Below, piece by piece: positions 1-12,035 of a stretch of DNA of 64,000 nucleotides. The stretch comes from Perognathus longimembris pacificus (Eukaryota; Chordata; Mammalia; Rodentia; Heteromyidae), in NCBI RefSeq assembly GCF_023159225.1, contig NC_063167.1:70371798-70435797 (forward strand), given 5' to 3'. The translations under genes were made by a program, and so were the position numbers. Each line of letters starts with the position of its first letter. Within the stretch, counting starts at the first letter, position 1. A model generated the notes under the pieces. That model made no database searches. It saw only the letters and a list, made by a program, of their open reading frames with translations, and was not told the origin of the DNA.

Positions 1-653
1 ACCATTCTTGGACTTGCCCGGAGTGCAACAAAGGAGATGCAGGCTGGAGAGCCAGCGGTGCCACCGTGGGGACCAAAAGCCCTTGGAGCTCTGACACAGA
101 GCTCTTGTTTTGACGCACACCCACACATCACTCTTGCCCTTTAAATGTTCCCCACTTCCTGCACAGCTCCAGCTCCAGTGCGACCTTTCGCCCCCTCCCC
201 CAGCCTGCTGGCCTCCCCCCCCGCCCCGCCCCCCGGGCCCCATGGCGGTGGCATGACCTTGCTCTGTGATAAGAACCTATTGATGTTGGCTCCAAGAATA
301 ATGCCCACTTCACAAGACTCTGAGACGCTGACGGACCAGCCACCATCGACGATGATGACGCTGACTGACCGGCTACTGTAGATCATGGAAACCATGCAGT
401 CTGGAGCCAAGTTCAGCTGGGGAGACCCTGCTCCTGACTTGGAACCAGCAGTGTTGAAGGAGGCTCTCACTGTTCCATGCAGTCCTGGGCTTCAGATTCA
501 TGGCTGCCACCCCAGCTGGCCTGCTGGAGGGGAGTCTCCCCCAGGTCCCCCCATCCCGACCTCATTGGCCCCACACATGTGTGTGCGTGTGTGTCCCACT
601 GTACACACAGACTCTCAGGGTGTAGAAGAGTTGTTTATCCTTTGCCAGAAATC

Positions 654-655
<2 letters not shown>
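1..655. other. No recognised gene
   Basis: GC-rich unique sequence with a C-run at 215-240. Small open frames only, no domain or repeat that I know. Confidence 0.5.

Positions 656-708
<53 letters not shown>
656..708. repeat. (GT)n microsatellite
   Basis: About 26 uninterrupted GT units next to a SINE tail. Confidence 0.98.
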
Positions 709-709
<1 letters not shown>

Positions 710-710
<1 letters not shown>

Positions 711-928
711 TACTGGGGCTTGAACTCAGGGCCTCATGGTCTCCCTTAGCTTTTTCACTCAAAGCTGGTCTCTACCGCTTGAGACAGTTCTGCTTCCAAG
801 TTTTTGCTGGTTCATTGGAGATAAGCCTGCCAAAGACTTTTCTTCCTGAGCTGGCTTTGAGCTGTGATGCTCAGATCTCAGCCTCCTGAGTAGGTGAGAT
901 GACAGGCAGGAACCACTGATGCCCATCT
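710..928 (-). mobile_element. B1-dID-type SINE
   Basis: An antisense copy from tactggggcttgaactcagg to ggaaccactgatgcccat. Its tail adjoins the GT microsatellite at 656-708. Confidence 0.85.
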
Positions 929-2298
929 CTAGATCTCTTCTACTCAGCTCTGAGAGACTTAAGTGAGAGAAAGAGCAGCTTCTGCTCGGGGATACCAAGG
1001 ACGATACATGGTCTTTAGAGCAGTTCTCCGACAGAGCTACAGAAGCTGCAGGGAGGAATAGAGGCAGGGTGGAGGGAAGAGGCTATAGGCCTGACTAATT
1101 GAGACAGGAACCCCCAGGTATCAGGCCCAGTGACTGGGCTGAGCTATCAGCCCCAGCATTTCTTAAAGTGGGGGTTCTTGTGTGCCACTGGTTCCTTTCA
1201 GGGCTCAGCAGCATAGTGGTAGACAAAGAAGGACTGAGATGGGGTACTGTGGGCCACTAGGCCGCTGTGAGAGGCTGAGGTTGGTTTCTGTGGTCAGGTG
1301 CTGAGGTTGGGTGCTGCTGCGGGCCGCTAGGCCACTGTTAGGGAGGCCAGCAAAGCACCATGGGAACGGAGTCACAATGGAGGGACACACGAATACAAAC
1401 AAGCTGGAGAAAATTTCCGAGGTGTGTTTGCATCCCACATGGACACACTGATCCCCAAGGGGGCTGGGGACGAATATCCAACCCTCACCTGCTGCTACAA
1501 GATCCCCAGCCATGGAGCCGAAGCCCACGTGAAAGGCAATGGAAGTGAGGACCTCATTTAAGGTACGTAAGTTATTACCTAGTGGCTTGAATCGGACTTC
1601 ACCCAAGCCAGCTGGTCTGAGGAGAATGGAAGGAACCCTGAAGCAACACCCATACACCCACAAAACACAGTCACCAAAAAAGCTGCATCCCAGGGAGCTC
1701 ATGTGAGGGTGGCTCAGTAGGACAGTGGGAGTGGAATCACTATTAAACCCAGATTCTAAGCTGGGTGCTGACGGTGCTGGCCTGATGGACCAGCGTGAGG
1801 CCCTCGGTGTGTCTGGACATGGACAGCTACAAGCCTGTTCCAGTACATTCTTTCTGCTCTCAGCCACAAAGGCGTGTGATGAAAAACAAGAAGGGAAGTA
1901 GATAAGAAACTTAATACGCCAATTAAAATACCAAGCCGAAACCGGAAGGAACTGCTCTCAGATTCACCATTCCCTGGGTTCGAATGGCCTGGGGAGCTTG
2001 GAGCAGAGGTGCTGCGCCCCACCATGGCGGCATCTCCTGGGAGCCAGGCTACTGCCCCTACTGAGAGAGCCTCACGCCGGGAGTGCGGCGGCCCCTACCC
2101 AGCTGGTGCTTGCTCCATGAATGCTTATGTTTATAATAAATGGCTACACTTCCTATCTATCTTTGGATCACTCCTGGGTACCATAGTATATAATATATAC
2201 ATGTATATATTCTTATATGAAATATATTTATGTAATAAGTAAAAGGATAGATATAATATTCATAGGAATTCTGTAGGACAAACATTAAATATCCCCAT
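929..2298. other. Unassigned stretch with a poly(A) signal
   Basis: From about 1,205 to 2,150 the sequence has a short internal repeat (gggccactaggccgctg at about 1,250 and gggccgctaggccactg at about 1,320), a CpG-rich part (2,020-2,100) and AATAAA at about 2,136. It could be an LTR or a retrocopy end. The long minus-strand frame at 1,205-1,867 matches no domain I know. Confidence 0.35.
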
Positions 2299-2515
2299 TA
2301 TAGCCAGGCATTAGTAATCCTCTAATCCTGGCTGCTCAGGAGGCTGAGATTTTCAGATTGCAATTCAAAGCCAGCTGAGGCAGAAGAGTCCATGAGATGC
2401 TTCTCTCCAATGAACAAAAAGCAAAAAGCCAGAGGTGGAGCTGTGGAACAAGTGATAGACCGCCAGTGTTGAACAAAAAGAGGTTGAGGACGCGAGTTTC
2501 AAGCCCCAGCACCTG
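2299..2515 (+). mobile_element. B1-dID-type SINE
   Basis: A sense copy, from agccaggcattagtaatcc through ctcaggaggctgaga to gtttcaagccccagcacc. Confidence 0.8.
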
Positions 2516-4104
2516 TCTTGCTTTATGCAAGGCACTTTATGGTTTATGGTTACTGCTGCTTCTCTGTATCCAATGTTTTAGGTGCCGGCACGCGTGCACT
2601 CCATGGACCAGCCTTCCTAACCCACCTCCAAGGGAGGCGCCATCGTGATCCACCCTGACCAAGTACAGACTGGAATGAGCCCCGAGTCCAGGCATCCCAG
2701 CCCTTTGGCTATTCCTGTTTCTCCTCAAAGCTGTCTTGGCTGAATCCAGGCCTCGGGGCCCACAGTCTCCTCTGGGGGGACACGCTTGGCCAGCAGTCCT
2801 TTCCGCCTTTGCCCGATGCTCCAGGAGCTTTGAGGGGATTGCCATCCTCGGAGGCTGCCGATGACTTGTCCCCAGAGTGGAGGCCTCGCGTCCGAGTGTG
2901 TGGTCACCAGGTTTATTGATAAGATGTTAGGGGGAAAGAAAGGGGAACTGAAGGGAAGACAGGGATAAAAAGTGGCAGACACAACTTGTGGCCCATACTG
3001 ACGTGCCTTGCTCCTGTGGTGCCTCAAATGCTGCTTCCTCCCACAACGTCCCAAGTGTCCACTCAGATGCTTCTTCCCACGATGCCCTGGGTTCCAGCTC
3101 AACCAACGCCTTGAGCCACGCAGCATGTGGACGCTCCCGCTGTCCAGCAACAGTGCCAGGCCAGGGGAGGAGGTGTGGAGTTCCCCCTAACACTTGGGAT
3201 GAGAGGCGAGAAGAGACAAGAGGTGGACGCCTGAGGTGTCCAACAGGAATGGGTGGCCACCCTGAATGATCTGTGGAGAAGAGGGGCTCAGGGAACATCA
3301 GCTTTTGGGTGTCCCTGGACTCTGGCCAAGGCCAGCCACACAGCTCAGGTATCTCAGCCTCAGGAGCCTCTCTCCCCTCCACCCCACAAACTCCCACCAT
3401 CATTAAACAGAATTGTCCTGCATTACAAGAGTAGAGGTGGGATCGAATTTAGTCCTTCATTTTTCTTTCCCCTTCCTTGGTCCCCCATTAGCCCTTCTGA
3501 TTCCTTCTCCACCTTTTACTGGAGACAGCATTGCATCTTCCACAGCAGTCCTGGAAGAGTTGGAGGCAGGTGGTGCTTATCCTAACAGGCAGTAACAGAC
3601 TCTGAAGTGCAGAGAGGTTTTGAGAGAGAGCGGAGGGGCACAGCAGAGGAGAGAGACGCCAGCCTTAAGAGTCTGTCCCTGACAACATGCCTGCTTTTCT
3701 GCTCTCATTCCAAGAAATGGACGTGATGATGTCCGTCCATCAAGGTATTTCATTATGTTGCTTCCCCCTGAATGGCTGGCTCTTCCCAGAGTGATGAGTG
3801 AGAGGCCGTCTTCATTGGACAGGAATTTTTCTTATAGTATAGTACAGATGGCAACTTCTACTAGAAATTTCTGAAGGCTGGTGTTTTCCTTCTTTCTCAA
3901 GACAAAGCCAGAGGAAGAAGCACGGATGGGGAGGGATCTGGGGCCTATTCTGTGGGGCGGGCACTAGCCCACCTTCCAGGGTCCGTGAATCTAACATCTG
4001 AAACAACACAAGAGCATTGACCAAATCCAAACTTTTAGGAGGTTTTTTTTTTAATGTACAGATGGTGGAAGTATGCATGACTCTGGGAGAACTTCTGTGC
4101 TGAT
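2516..4104. other. No recognised gene
   Basis: Unique GC-rich sequence. A minus-strand AATAAA lies near 2,914. Overlapping open frames on both strands have no recognisable domain. Confidence 0.4.
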
Positions 4105-4325
4105 ATTGAACTTGAACTCAGGACCCGGGCACTTTTCCTTAGTTTAATTTGCTCAAGGATGGGGCTCTACCATGTGCACCACAGTTCCACTTCCAGCTTT
4201 TTGCTGGTTAATTGGAGATAAGGATTTCCCAAACTTTTCTTCCCCGGGCTGTCTTTGAGCTGAAGTCCTCAGATCTCAGCCTCCTGAGCAACCAAAGTTA
4301 CAGACGTGCACCCTCGGTGTAAGTA
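4105..4325 (-). mobile_element. B1-dID-type SINE
   Basis: An antisense copy, from cttgaactcaggacccggg to cctcctgagcaacc and cagacgtgcaccctcgg. Confidence 0.82.
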
Positions 4326-4793
4326 CAGCCTCTCATGAAACCCAGAAGAAAAATCATTTAAAAAGCAGTGAGTGAGTGGGACAGTGGGAACTTGGAGTGG
4401 TGTTCAGGCAGAGGTTAGATGAAGCAGGAAACCGCTGGGCAGTGAGACCACATGACCTGGGTGAGCCACAATAAGAATTTTCACGTTTATTCTGAGATAT
4501 GCGGAAAACCCCAGAAATAATTTAAGCACACAGATGACATGACCAGATCTGCATGTGGAAAACAATCCCACTCCCCTGTGAGACTAGGAGGCCCATGAGA
4601 AGAGACCAAGCTAGCATGGTAGCTGCACGTCCAAGGGGGGAGCCGTGGGCTTCAGGCACAGGCCCCCCCATATCGCTGAGGAGCGAGGAAATCAGTGCAC
4701 TCCCCCGAAAGAGCGTTCCTCCACATGCACAGAGTCCTTGAATGAACAACAGGCATAATATACCTGCGGTTTCCTGTGTCTCATTCTTTTATT

Positions 4794-5003
4794 TTGTGCT
4801 GGTACTCAAGGCCTAGGTGCCATCCCTTAGCTGTTTTGCTCAAGGCTGGTGCTCTACCATTTGACTCACAGCTCTACTTCTAACTTTTTTCTGGTTAGAG
4901 ATAAGAGAGTCTCATGGCTTTCCTTCCCAGGTTGGCCTCAAACCCTGATCCTCGGATCTCAGCCTCCTGAGTAGCTAGCAACACAAGCATAAGCTCAGCT
5001 GTC
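4794..5003 (-). mobile_element. B1-dID-type SINE
   Basis: An antisense copy, from gtgctggtactcaaggcc to cctcctgagtagctagc. Confidence 0.85.
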
Positions 5004-5244
5004 TGATCCTTTATTTCCAGGACTGCTGGGAAGACAAATTATGTCATAATTGTGCAAGACTTTGACTATTTTAGGACACATCTTGGAAAGGATGGCCGCA
5101 AAGATACTCTGGAAGTAATCCATCTGCAAACTAAATTAAATATGAATATCTACTCTAGTTTACAATGATAGAACGATCCTCAATGACGCAGGATGAGACC
5201 CTGAGCCCTGAATCAGAATGTGAAGGTCTTTCTTCCTTTCTTCC

Positions 5245-5437
5245 TTCTATTTTATTTTATTTGCCAATCTTGGGGCCTGAGCACTGTTCCTGTCTTCCCT
5301 TTGCTCAAGACTAGCACTCTACCACTTGAGTCACAGTGCCACTTGTGGCTTTTTCTGTGTATGTGGTGCTGAGGAATCGAACCCAGGACTTCATCCATGC
5401 AAGGCAAGCACTCTACCGCTAAGCCATGTTCCCAGCC
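5245..5437 (-). mobile_element. IDL-Geo SINE, diverged
   Basis: An antisense dimer from ttgccaatcttggggcctgagc to catgttcccagcccc, with about a tenth of positions changed, so older than most copies. Confidence 0.88.
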
Positions 5438-5864
5438 CCACGTAAAGGTTTTGTTTAAAACTCATTCCTGAAGTTAGATTTCCTTTGGCACTTCAAGACA
5501 TGAAGACCAAAATCCACGTTTTCCTTTGAGTGGTTCATTATGGATGAGGCCTGTTCCATACTGTAGGGTGTGTGTGTACATATGTATCACATATTTATAA
5601 TGTTACTCTAGTCTGTAAAAAATTTATGTGAGCAGCAGGAGTTTGTCATAAGCCATAAAATCATTTATGTGGATTCTTTCCCATTCTTTTCAAGAGAATT
5701 TCTCAGAATTTCTCCCCGACTTAATTTCAGACTCAAGAGATTCGTTTATTATTTCCGCAGCCATTACTGTTTCCGGCCCTCTGCCCCAGTGCCAGGGTGA
5801 GCAGGGGCTGGGCCTGGAGTACTGTTGGTTGACTAAATGAGGACGTAAAAAAACAATCTTTTCT

Positions 5865-6087
5865 TGTGCTGGTACTGGGGCTTGAACTCCGGCTCTCACA
5901 CTGACTTACTCTTTGTGTTCAAAGCTGATACTTTGCCACTTGGGCTGTCACAGTTCGACTTTTAGCTGTCTGGCGGTTAATTGGAGGTAAGAGTCCCGTG
6001 GACTTTTCCTACTGGGCCTGGCTTTGAACCATAATGCTCAGCCTCCAGAACAGCTTGGATTGCAGGCATGGGTCATCGGTGCCCAGG
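5865..6087 (-). mobile_element. B1-dID-type SINE
   Basis: An antisense copy from gctggtactggggcttgaa to ggcatgggtcatcggtgcc. Confidence 0.85.
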
Positions 6088-6587
6088 AATGAGGATTTTT
6101 GCTGTTCCACGTGAGGATCTGGGGACAGGCACGTGGGTAGAGATACTCTCCTCCTGTGGGCAGTGGCCGTGGCCGCGGCTCAGGGTCCAGGCCGCTCCTG
6201 CCTCTCCCACAGTTTTAGTCGGAGGCTGGCCCCCAGCCTCTGTGGCCGCAGACTGCCTCACCTTGCTCTGTTACTGCCGCAGGTACAGGGGCTGAACAGG
6301 GGTCCACCATGACCAGCACCACCTCGCAGCCACCTCTACCTCACAGGGATCAGGACATTTTCATGGGTGCACCCCAAAACAGTGCTCGTGTCTCACCCAC
6401 TCTGTAAAGAAACGAGAAGATCCTGACTGTACTGAAAACCATAGAAACCTCACGAAAGAAGGTGAAGACCACCTGCCTGTGTAGAAGAGGCCTCATTGTG
6501 CTTGTGATGAAAACGCAGAACATGGTTAAGGCGGCTACATCCCCAGGCACCTGCAGATCCAGAACATTCCTGTCAAAAAGAGCAGGT

Positions 6588-6778
6588 CCTTCCCTTCCTC
6601 TCTCCTACCTCTTTCCTCCTTCTCTCTTCCTTCCTTCTTCCTCCTTGCTTCTTTCATCCTCCTTTCTTCTTCCCTCCTTTCTCCCTTGCTTCTTTCTTAT
6701 CTTGCCTCTCGGTCTCTTTCTCTTCTTTCCCTCTTTCTCTTTCTTCTTTGTCTTTTACTTCCTCTTTCTCTTTCTTTC
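6588..6778. repeat. Pyrimidine-rich (CTT/TCC) tract
   Basis: A run of about 190 bases, nearly all C and T on the plus strand. Confidence 0.85.
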
Positions 6779-7017
6779 AATATTAACAAGCTTATTCCAA
6801 GATTTATGCGGAAGTAGTCAAGTGATTCAGAATAAACAAAGGCATTTTGAGAAACAAAATTGTAAGACTCACATTTCCCTATCTGAAAACTCACTCCAGG
6901 ATGAGGCTTAGCAGCTTGCATCGATCATCCTGGCCATTTGGGAGACAGAGATTAGAGGATTGTGGTCTGGGGCCAGCTGAGGTAAAAAGTCAGCGAGTCC
7001 CTGCCTCGAGGAATAAA

Positions 7018-7160
7018 CCAGGTGTAACGGTCCATGTTTGTAATCCCAGCCACACAGGAAGAGTGCATAGAAAGATGGCAGCCCACTGCTAGCCTGAGCA
7101 GAAATGTAAAATCCTATCCGAAAAACAGCTAAAGCAAAAAAAAAAAAAAAAAGAAAAGAA
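7018..7160 (+). mobile_element. B1-like SINE, old
   Basis: Contains catgtttgtaatcccagcc, ctagcctgagcagaaatg and aaatcctatccgaaaaacagctaaagc plus an A tail. A preceding stretch (6,905-7,015) looks like another, more decayed monomer. Confidence 0.55.
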
Positions 7161-7419
7161 AAGAGGGAGGGGAGACGGGGGGGGGGTGTTTTTCAAGTTG
7201 TAGATCCCTAGGCAAGCAAGATGCCTTGCATTTGAATCCCCAGTATACCACAAAGAAAAAGAGAGGACAATAGGGCTACAGTAAAGAGGAGAGTGCGGTG
7301 CAGACCGCAGAGCCAGTAAGGGAAGCAAAACTGATAGCTGGGAAACAGACAGACATTCACCGTCAGCTCAGCCCCCACAGGTCTCCGGTCTATTCCGTAT
7401 GGAAGTCTGTCTTCAACTG

Positions 7420-8410
7420 ATCTGGGAAAAAAGATATTCACATGTAAATGAATGAATGAATAAGTGAATGAATGAGGCCAGACAACTACCTCACACCATA
7501 TACAAAAACTAACTGAAAATGCATCACAGACAAGAGCTGAAATGATCAACTCTTTGAAGGAAACTGAGGCATAAATCTGGGTGAGCCTCCATTACACAGC
7601 ACTCTTGGATAAGATAACCAAATAAAATACATTAGATTCTATCAGATTTTAAAACTCCAGCTATACAAACAGCAGCATCAAGAGCGGGGAAGACAATCCA
7701 CAGTGATGTGTAATCTGAAAAGAGACCTTTGTTCTGAAGGCATAAAGATGGGCTGGCAGGGGAGGGACCGAGGTCGTGCCAGCAGAATTCCCCTATACTG
7801 CTCCCGGTACCCATCCACCTAGCAGGCAAATGTCCAAGAAAACTGAAAACATGTCAGCACAAAAGCCATCCACAGCGTGTATGGTGACATTATTCATCCT
7901 AGCTCCAAGAGCAACGAACTCAAATATGAGTCATGTGACGAGAACATGTGATGTGCTTGAAGATGTTACATGTTTTGTGTCATGAACATGTGTCACATCA
8001 TGAAACATGCAATGTGTGTGTAAAGTCACAGGTATATGAAGGAGTAGTATTTGACCACGAAAAGGAATGAGATGTGGATTGATGTTTTAGCACAGGTGGA
8101 CTTTGAGAACATTACATGTGTGAATAAGAGCAGAAACCAAGACCACACAGTAATGGGGACACTTCTATGACGTGTTCAGAATGGGCAAATCCACCAGCAT
8201 GAATGGCTATCAGGATCTGGAGACAGGAGAAAGGAAGAATGCTTACAAATGGATGTGGAGGAATTTTTTTTTGGGGGGGGTGGTGTTGCAATCATTCTGG
8301 AGTTAGATTGGAGTGATCCTTACAAAACCTTGTGAATATAAAACAAAATCACTGCATTATCCACCCTAAATTTTTATAGTATGCAATTATATCTCAAACC
8401 AGATTTATAT
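7420..8410 (+). mobile_element. Ancient LINE-1 (L1M-type) fragment with 3' UTR
   Basis: The block ctacctcacaccatatacaaaaa at 7,488-7,510 is the classic L1 ORF2 segment. Further on, a cacgaaaaggaatga block at 8,057 and tgtgaatataaaacaaaatcactgcattatcc...tatctcaa near 8,331-8,395 match the 3' UTR of mammal-wide L1 elements. Many indels, and no usable reading frame. Confidence 0.75.
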
Positions 8411-8691
8411 AGGATATTGTTTCAAAGACTGCACTCTAATAACTAGCATTCATTAAGGCTCTCACTATATCTGGAATTAGAACTCCTTCTGGCAGAAACC
8501 CTACCGAGGAAACTTATTACTGGCAAAAAAAAAAAAAAACTAATGAAAATTGTGTCTGTCAGGCAAAATTACCATCTGCAAATTTGACATAAGGAAGGAG
8601 CCACCAAAAAATGATGGAAAATTTTGCAATCACTTACCAGTACTTAGGAAATTTAGTAGCGTTTATGATGGAAAATACTTTCCTTCTAGGC

Positions 8692-8862
8692 CTTGGCATC
8701 AGTGGCTCGCATCTGTAAACCTAGCTACTCAGGAAGCTCAGATCTGAGGATCGTGGCTCAAGGCCAGATCAGGCAGGAAAAGTCCAATCAACCAGAAAAA
8801 TGCGGGAAGTGGAAGTGTGGCTCAAGTGGTAGAGCACTAGCCTTGAACCTTGAGCCCCTGGG
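8692..8862 (+). mobile_element. B1-dID-type SINE
   Basis: A sense copy from cttggcatcagtggctcgcat to agtggtagagcactagcc. The tail runs into a GGA-rich tract. Confidence 0.85.
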
Positions 8863-8950
8863 GAGTGAAGAGGAGGGAGAAGGGCAGAAAAGAGAGGGAG
8901 AAGAAGGAGAAGGAGGAGGAAGAAGAGGGCAGGGGAAAGGAGGAGAGGAC
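8863..8950. repeat. GGA/GAA-rich purine tract
   Basis: An almost pure purine run on the plus strand at the 3' end of the SINE. Confidence 0.8.
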
Positions 8951-9184
8951 TTTACAATCATGGACAGAGCTCCAGAAGACTCCGGGGCAGGTCGTTGTGT
9001 GGGAGCCCCGTTACTTCCCTCTGGGTGGAAGTTCATGGTGCCACTGACGGCTGTTTGCTGGGACAAGTTCAGACATCCCAGAACTACTGAGGTCTTCTCT
9101 GGGGTGCCTCTGCACTCATCTGAGTGCTGTCTGCCAGGGCCTTTGTCTTCACTGGCTTAGGTCTCAGTCATTCTGTAGGGCAGT

Positions 9185-9650
9185 GATAGCTGGCTGAGGT
9201 TTTCTTAATGACTAACGATGTTGAACAACACTCAACACCGGCCGCAGGTGCCGCTCCTCTCCCCCTCACTGGACTTGCTCCTAATGGGAGTGTTTATTTA
9301 TTTTTTTCCACCAAGTGATGAAAGATCTCGTGTGTTCTAGTTACTAGTCCTTTGTTGGCTCTGTGGGGTGAAGACATTTCCTCCTAGGCTTAGAGCTCAT
9401 TTCTAATTCACAGAAAATTTTGCCAAGCAAAAGCTCTTACTTTTTGAGAAATCAGTATTTTTTTCCTCAGTTTTTCCTTTTATGGATGATACTTTTGGTG
9501 TCAAGTCTAATGTCTTGGCCAAGGGCCATATACCAAAGATTTTCTCTCTTTTCTTTTTCTCTAAATGCTCCACTTTTCTATTCTACACTTAAGTTCTTGC
9601 CTATTTTTAGTTTATTTTTGTGTAAGTTGTGAATGTGGGGTCAGGGGTCA
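9185..9650 (-). mobile_element. Old LINE-1 ORF2 fragment, antisense
   Basis: The plus strand reads tctagttactagtcctttgttgg, then tttcctcctag, gccaagcaaaagctctta, acttttggtgtcaagtc and cttggccaagggcca. This is the antisense order of a central-to-late ORF2 segment of L1. Heavily diverged. Confidence 0.65.
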
Positions 9651-9723
9651 GGGTCAGGGGCCATGTGTGAACCCTGCTCTTCTCAAGGTCAGCCCAACCC
9701 CCACCTCCCATCTACCTCAAAGG

Positions 9724-9840
9724 GTATGTGTGTGTGCGCACGTGTGTGCGCACGTGTGTGCGTCTATATGTGTGTGTAAGTGTGCAGTGTACATGTGTTT
9801 ATGTGTACATGTGCATGTGTGTACATAAATCTGTGTGTGC
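9724..9840. repeat. GT-rich alternating tract with GCGCAC steps
   Basis: Alternating purine-pyrimidine sequence with two GTGTGTGCGCAC units, then degenerate GT/AT. A Z-DNA candidate. Confidence 0.8.
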
Positions 9841-10789
9841 TGGTTCTGGGGCATGAGCTCGGGCCTGCAGCTCTTACCGGGTGATGCTTTTGGCTTCTCT
9901 GTCCAGTGAGGAGGTGGGGCCTTGGGAGGAGCAGGGCCTGGGAGGGGAGGACGGCCCCAGACCACACTGTGTCCCTTCCTTTGCTCTCTGCTGACTGACC
10001 AAGGTGGCATGGTGGCCTTGTGTGGGCAGAGCCTGGCGTGGTCCAGGTCCTGAGACGCACAGCCGTCTCTGACACCCAGGATGCATGGCCCCTGCCTCCT
10101 GCCCATGGACAGAGAAGAGGCGAGGAACGGGAGGAACGGCTCTGCTCCACGCACCACATCCCCTTCTAGAGTCATCTGAGAGGCCTGCTCTGCGTGGTAG
10201 GCAGCACTTGGAAATCGCTCAGGCACACAGCAGAGAGGTTTCCAGGCCCCATCGCAGGGCTGGCATCCGCAGACATAGGAGGACCCTGTGAGGAATACCT
10301 AGCCCAACAATGTGGGAAAGAGCCAAGCCTACTACGATGAGTACCTAGCCCGGCCCGGGACAAGCACTGTGAGCTGGAATGCGCTAAGGCCGTGTGCACA
10401 TAGCTGGCCCATGAGGAAAGCTCAGGCAATATTTTCTTGTGAGAGACCCAGGCCCTGGGGACATCCAGCTTCCGGCCCTGTCACCGTGGGGTGGGGGTGG
10501 GGGGCACAAGGGTGGGAACGGGGCCCAGGAAAACTTCCTCTAGGCTGGGTCCGCCAGCGTCCCGCATCCCGTGCTGGCTGGGGTTGAGCACTTCTTCCGG
10601 AAGAGTTACCAGGCCTCCATGTGGAGCAGCCCTCTGGCTCCAGCCCTGCAGGGGTTCCACACGCCTCACCGAGCTCAGGGCTAGGCTCCTGCCACAGCCC
10701 TGGCCTTGTCCCTGACCTAGAAATGCGGGTGACCAGGCATGTGGCATTTAAAGGTCCCTCACGTTACCAACAAAGCAAGCAAATACATG
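9841..10789. other. No recognised gene
   Basis: GC-rich unique sequence with many short overlapping frames; nothing recognisable. Confidence 0.45.
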
Positions 10790-10935
10790 AAAAGACCTCC
10801 ATTGGAGCACAGACTGTCAGTGAGCTGTTTCTGGGTAGTAACATTTATGTTGGATGTTTTTCCACCTCTTTTATCTGAACTTTCTCTTTTATACTACTTT
10901 TACATTAGAAAATAAGGCTTATAAGGAAACTACGA
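10790..10935 (+). mobile_element. Possible old LINE-1 3' UTR
   Basis: gctgtttctgggtagtaacatttatgttgg...cacctcttttatctgaactttctcttttatactacttttacattagaaaataa resembles the 3' end of mammal-wide L1 elements. AT-rich and short. Confidence 0.35.
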
Positions 10936-11032
10936 TGAGATTGAACTTGGTGGTGCTTTCCAGTGAATGCTTAGAGGTCTTCCCAGAAAAACTCTATCTG
11001 AGCATGCTGAAGGCTGACACTGGGTTCTTTCC

Positions 11033-11272
11033 TTTCCTTTTCTTTTTTTGCAGTCATGGGGCTTGAATTCATGGCCTGGGTGCTGTCCCTCAGCTCTTAA
11101 GTTCAAGGCTAGCGCTCTACCACTTGAACCACAGTGCCACTTCTGGTTTTCTGGTGGTTCATTGGAGATAAGAGTCTCACAGACTTTCCTACCCAGGCTG
11201 GCTTTGAAATGCAATCCTCAGATCTCAGCCTCCTGAGTAGCTAGGATGACAGGTGTGAGCCACTGGCACCTG
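11033..11272 (-). mobile_element. B1-dID-type SINE
   Basis: A full antisense copy. Flanks TGACACTGGGTTCTTT (about 11,017-11,032) and TGACGCTGGGTTCTTT (11,273-11,288) form its target duplication. Confidence 0.9.
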
Positions 11273-11294
11273 GTGACGCTGGGTTCTTTCTTTC

Positions 11295-11625
11295 TTTTCT
11301 GTTGGTCATGGGGCTTGAATTCATGGCCTGGGTGCTGTCCCTGAGCTCTTCTTTTTTTTTTTTTTTTTTTTTTGCCAGTCCAGGGGCTTGGACTCAGGAT
11401 CTGAGTACTGTCCCTGGCTTCTTTTTGCTCAAGGCTAGCACTCTGCCACTTGAGCCACAGCACCCCTTCTGACCGTTTTCTGTATATGTGGTGCAGGGGA
11501 ATTGAACCCAGGGCTTCATGTATACAAGGCAAGCACTCTTGCCACTAGGCCATAACCCCAGCCCCTGTCCCTGAGCTCTTGCACTTAAGGCCAGCACTTT
11601 ACCACTTTGAGCCACAGTGCCACAT
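11295..11625 (-). mobile_element. B1-dID-type SINE, right half, split by an IDL-Geo
   Basis: Only the dID half is present (ttggtcatggggcttgaattc...agccacagtgccac), interrupted at 11,351-11,564. It lies immediately after the copy at 11,033-11,272. Confidence 0.8.
11351..11564 (-). mobile_element. IDL-Geo SINE nested in a B1-dID
   Basis: A full antisense dimer beginning with an oligo-T run and ending CCCAGCCCC. Target copies CTGTCCCTGAGCTCTT at 11,335-11,350 and 11,565-11,580 lie in an older SINE. Confidence 0.93.
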
Positions 11626-11894
11626 CCTGGGTCCTTTCTTTTCTTGGGTCCAGGCACCCCAGATCCCAAGACCCTACATTTCCTAATGAAGGGGTCACCA
11701 TGGCTCTGGCCACCCCAGCTGTAGAGTCTTTGAAGGACGCCATGTACTGTTCATCTGATAAGAGGGAATGAGGACAAGGTCACACTTCCTTAGCATGTTC
11801 TGGTGGAAGCCAGATGCTTGGTTTGGCACTTTCCTTCTTATCTGAGGACTACTGGGAAAGGGCAAGGCATGTGGCTGGCTGGAGCCTACTCACA

Positions 11895-12030
11895 GTCAGA
11901 AACCAAGCCTGCATCCTGGCTGGGTCATCTTTGGATTCTTTGGTACCTACGTGGCTATTTGACCTCATTTTTATCATCTGTGAAATAATAATGATGATGA
12001 TGATGATACTGCCTACCTGATAGGTGTTTG
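11895..12030 (-). mobile_element. MIR SINE, part 1
   Basis: The antisense MIR core: gacctcatttttatcatctgtgaaataataatgatgatg then actgcctacctgataggtg. The (ATG)n at 11,986-12,008 expands the usual MIR ATAATAAT segment. A B1-dID copy splits the element; part 2 is at 12,266-12,345. Confidence 0.75.
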
Positions 12031-12035
12031 TTTGT

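Noticed and set aside
1205..1867. Minus-strand frame of 220 codons
   Set aside because: No domain, no hydrophobic or compositional signature of a real protein; kept only as part of an unassigned stretch.
7880..8030. Repeated catgtgatg/aacatg words as a regulatory array
   Set aside because: They lie inside an ancient LINE-1 fragment and show no regular spacing.
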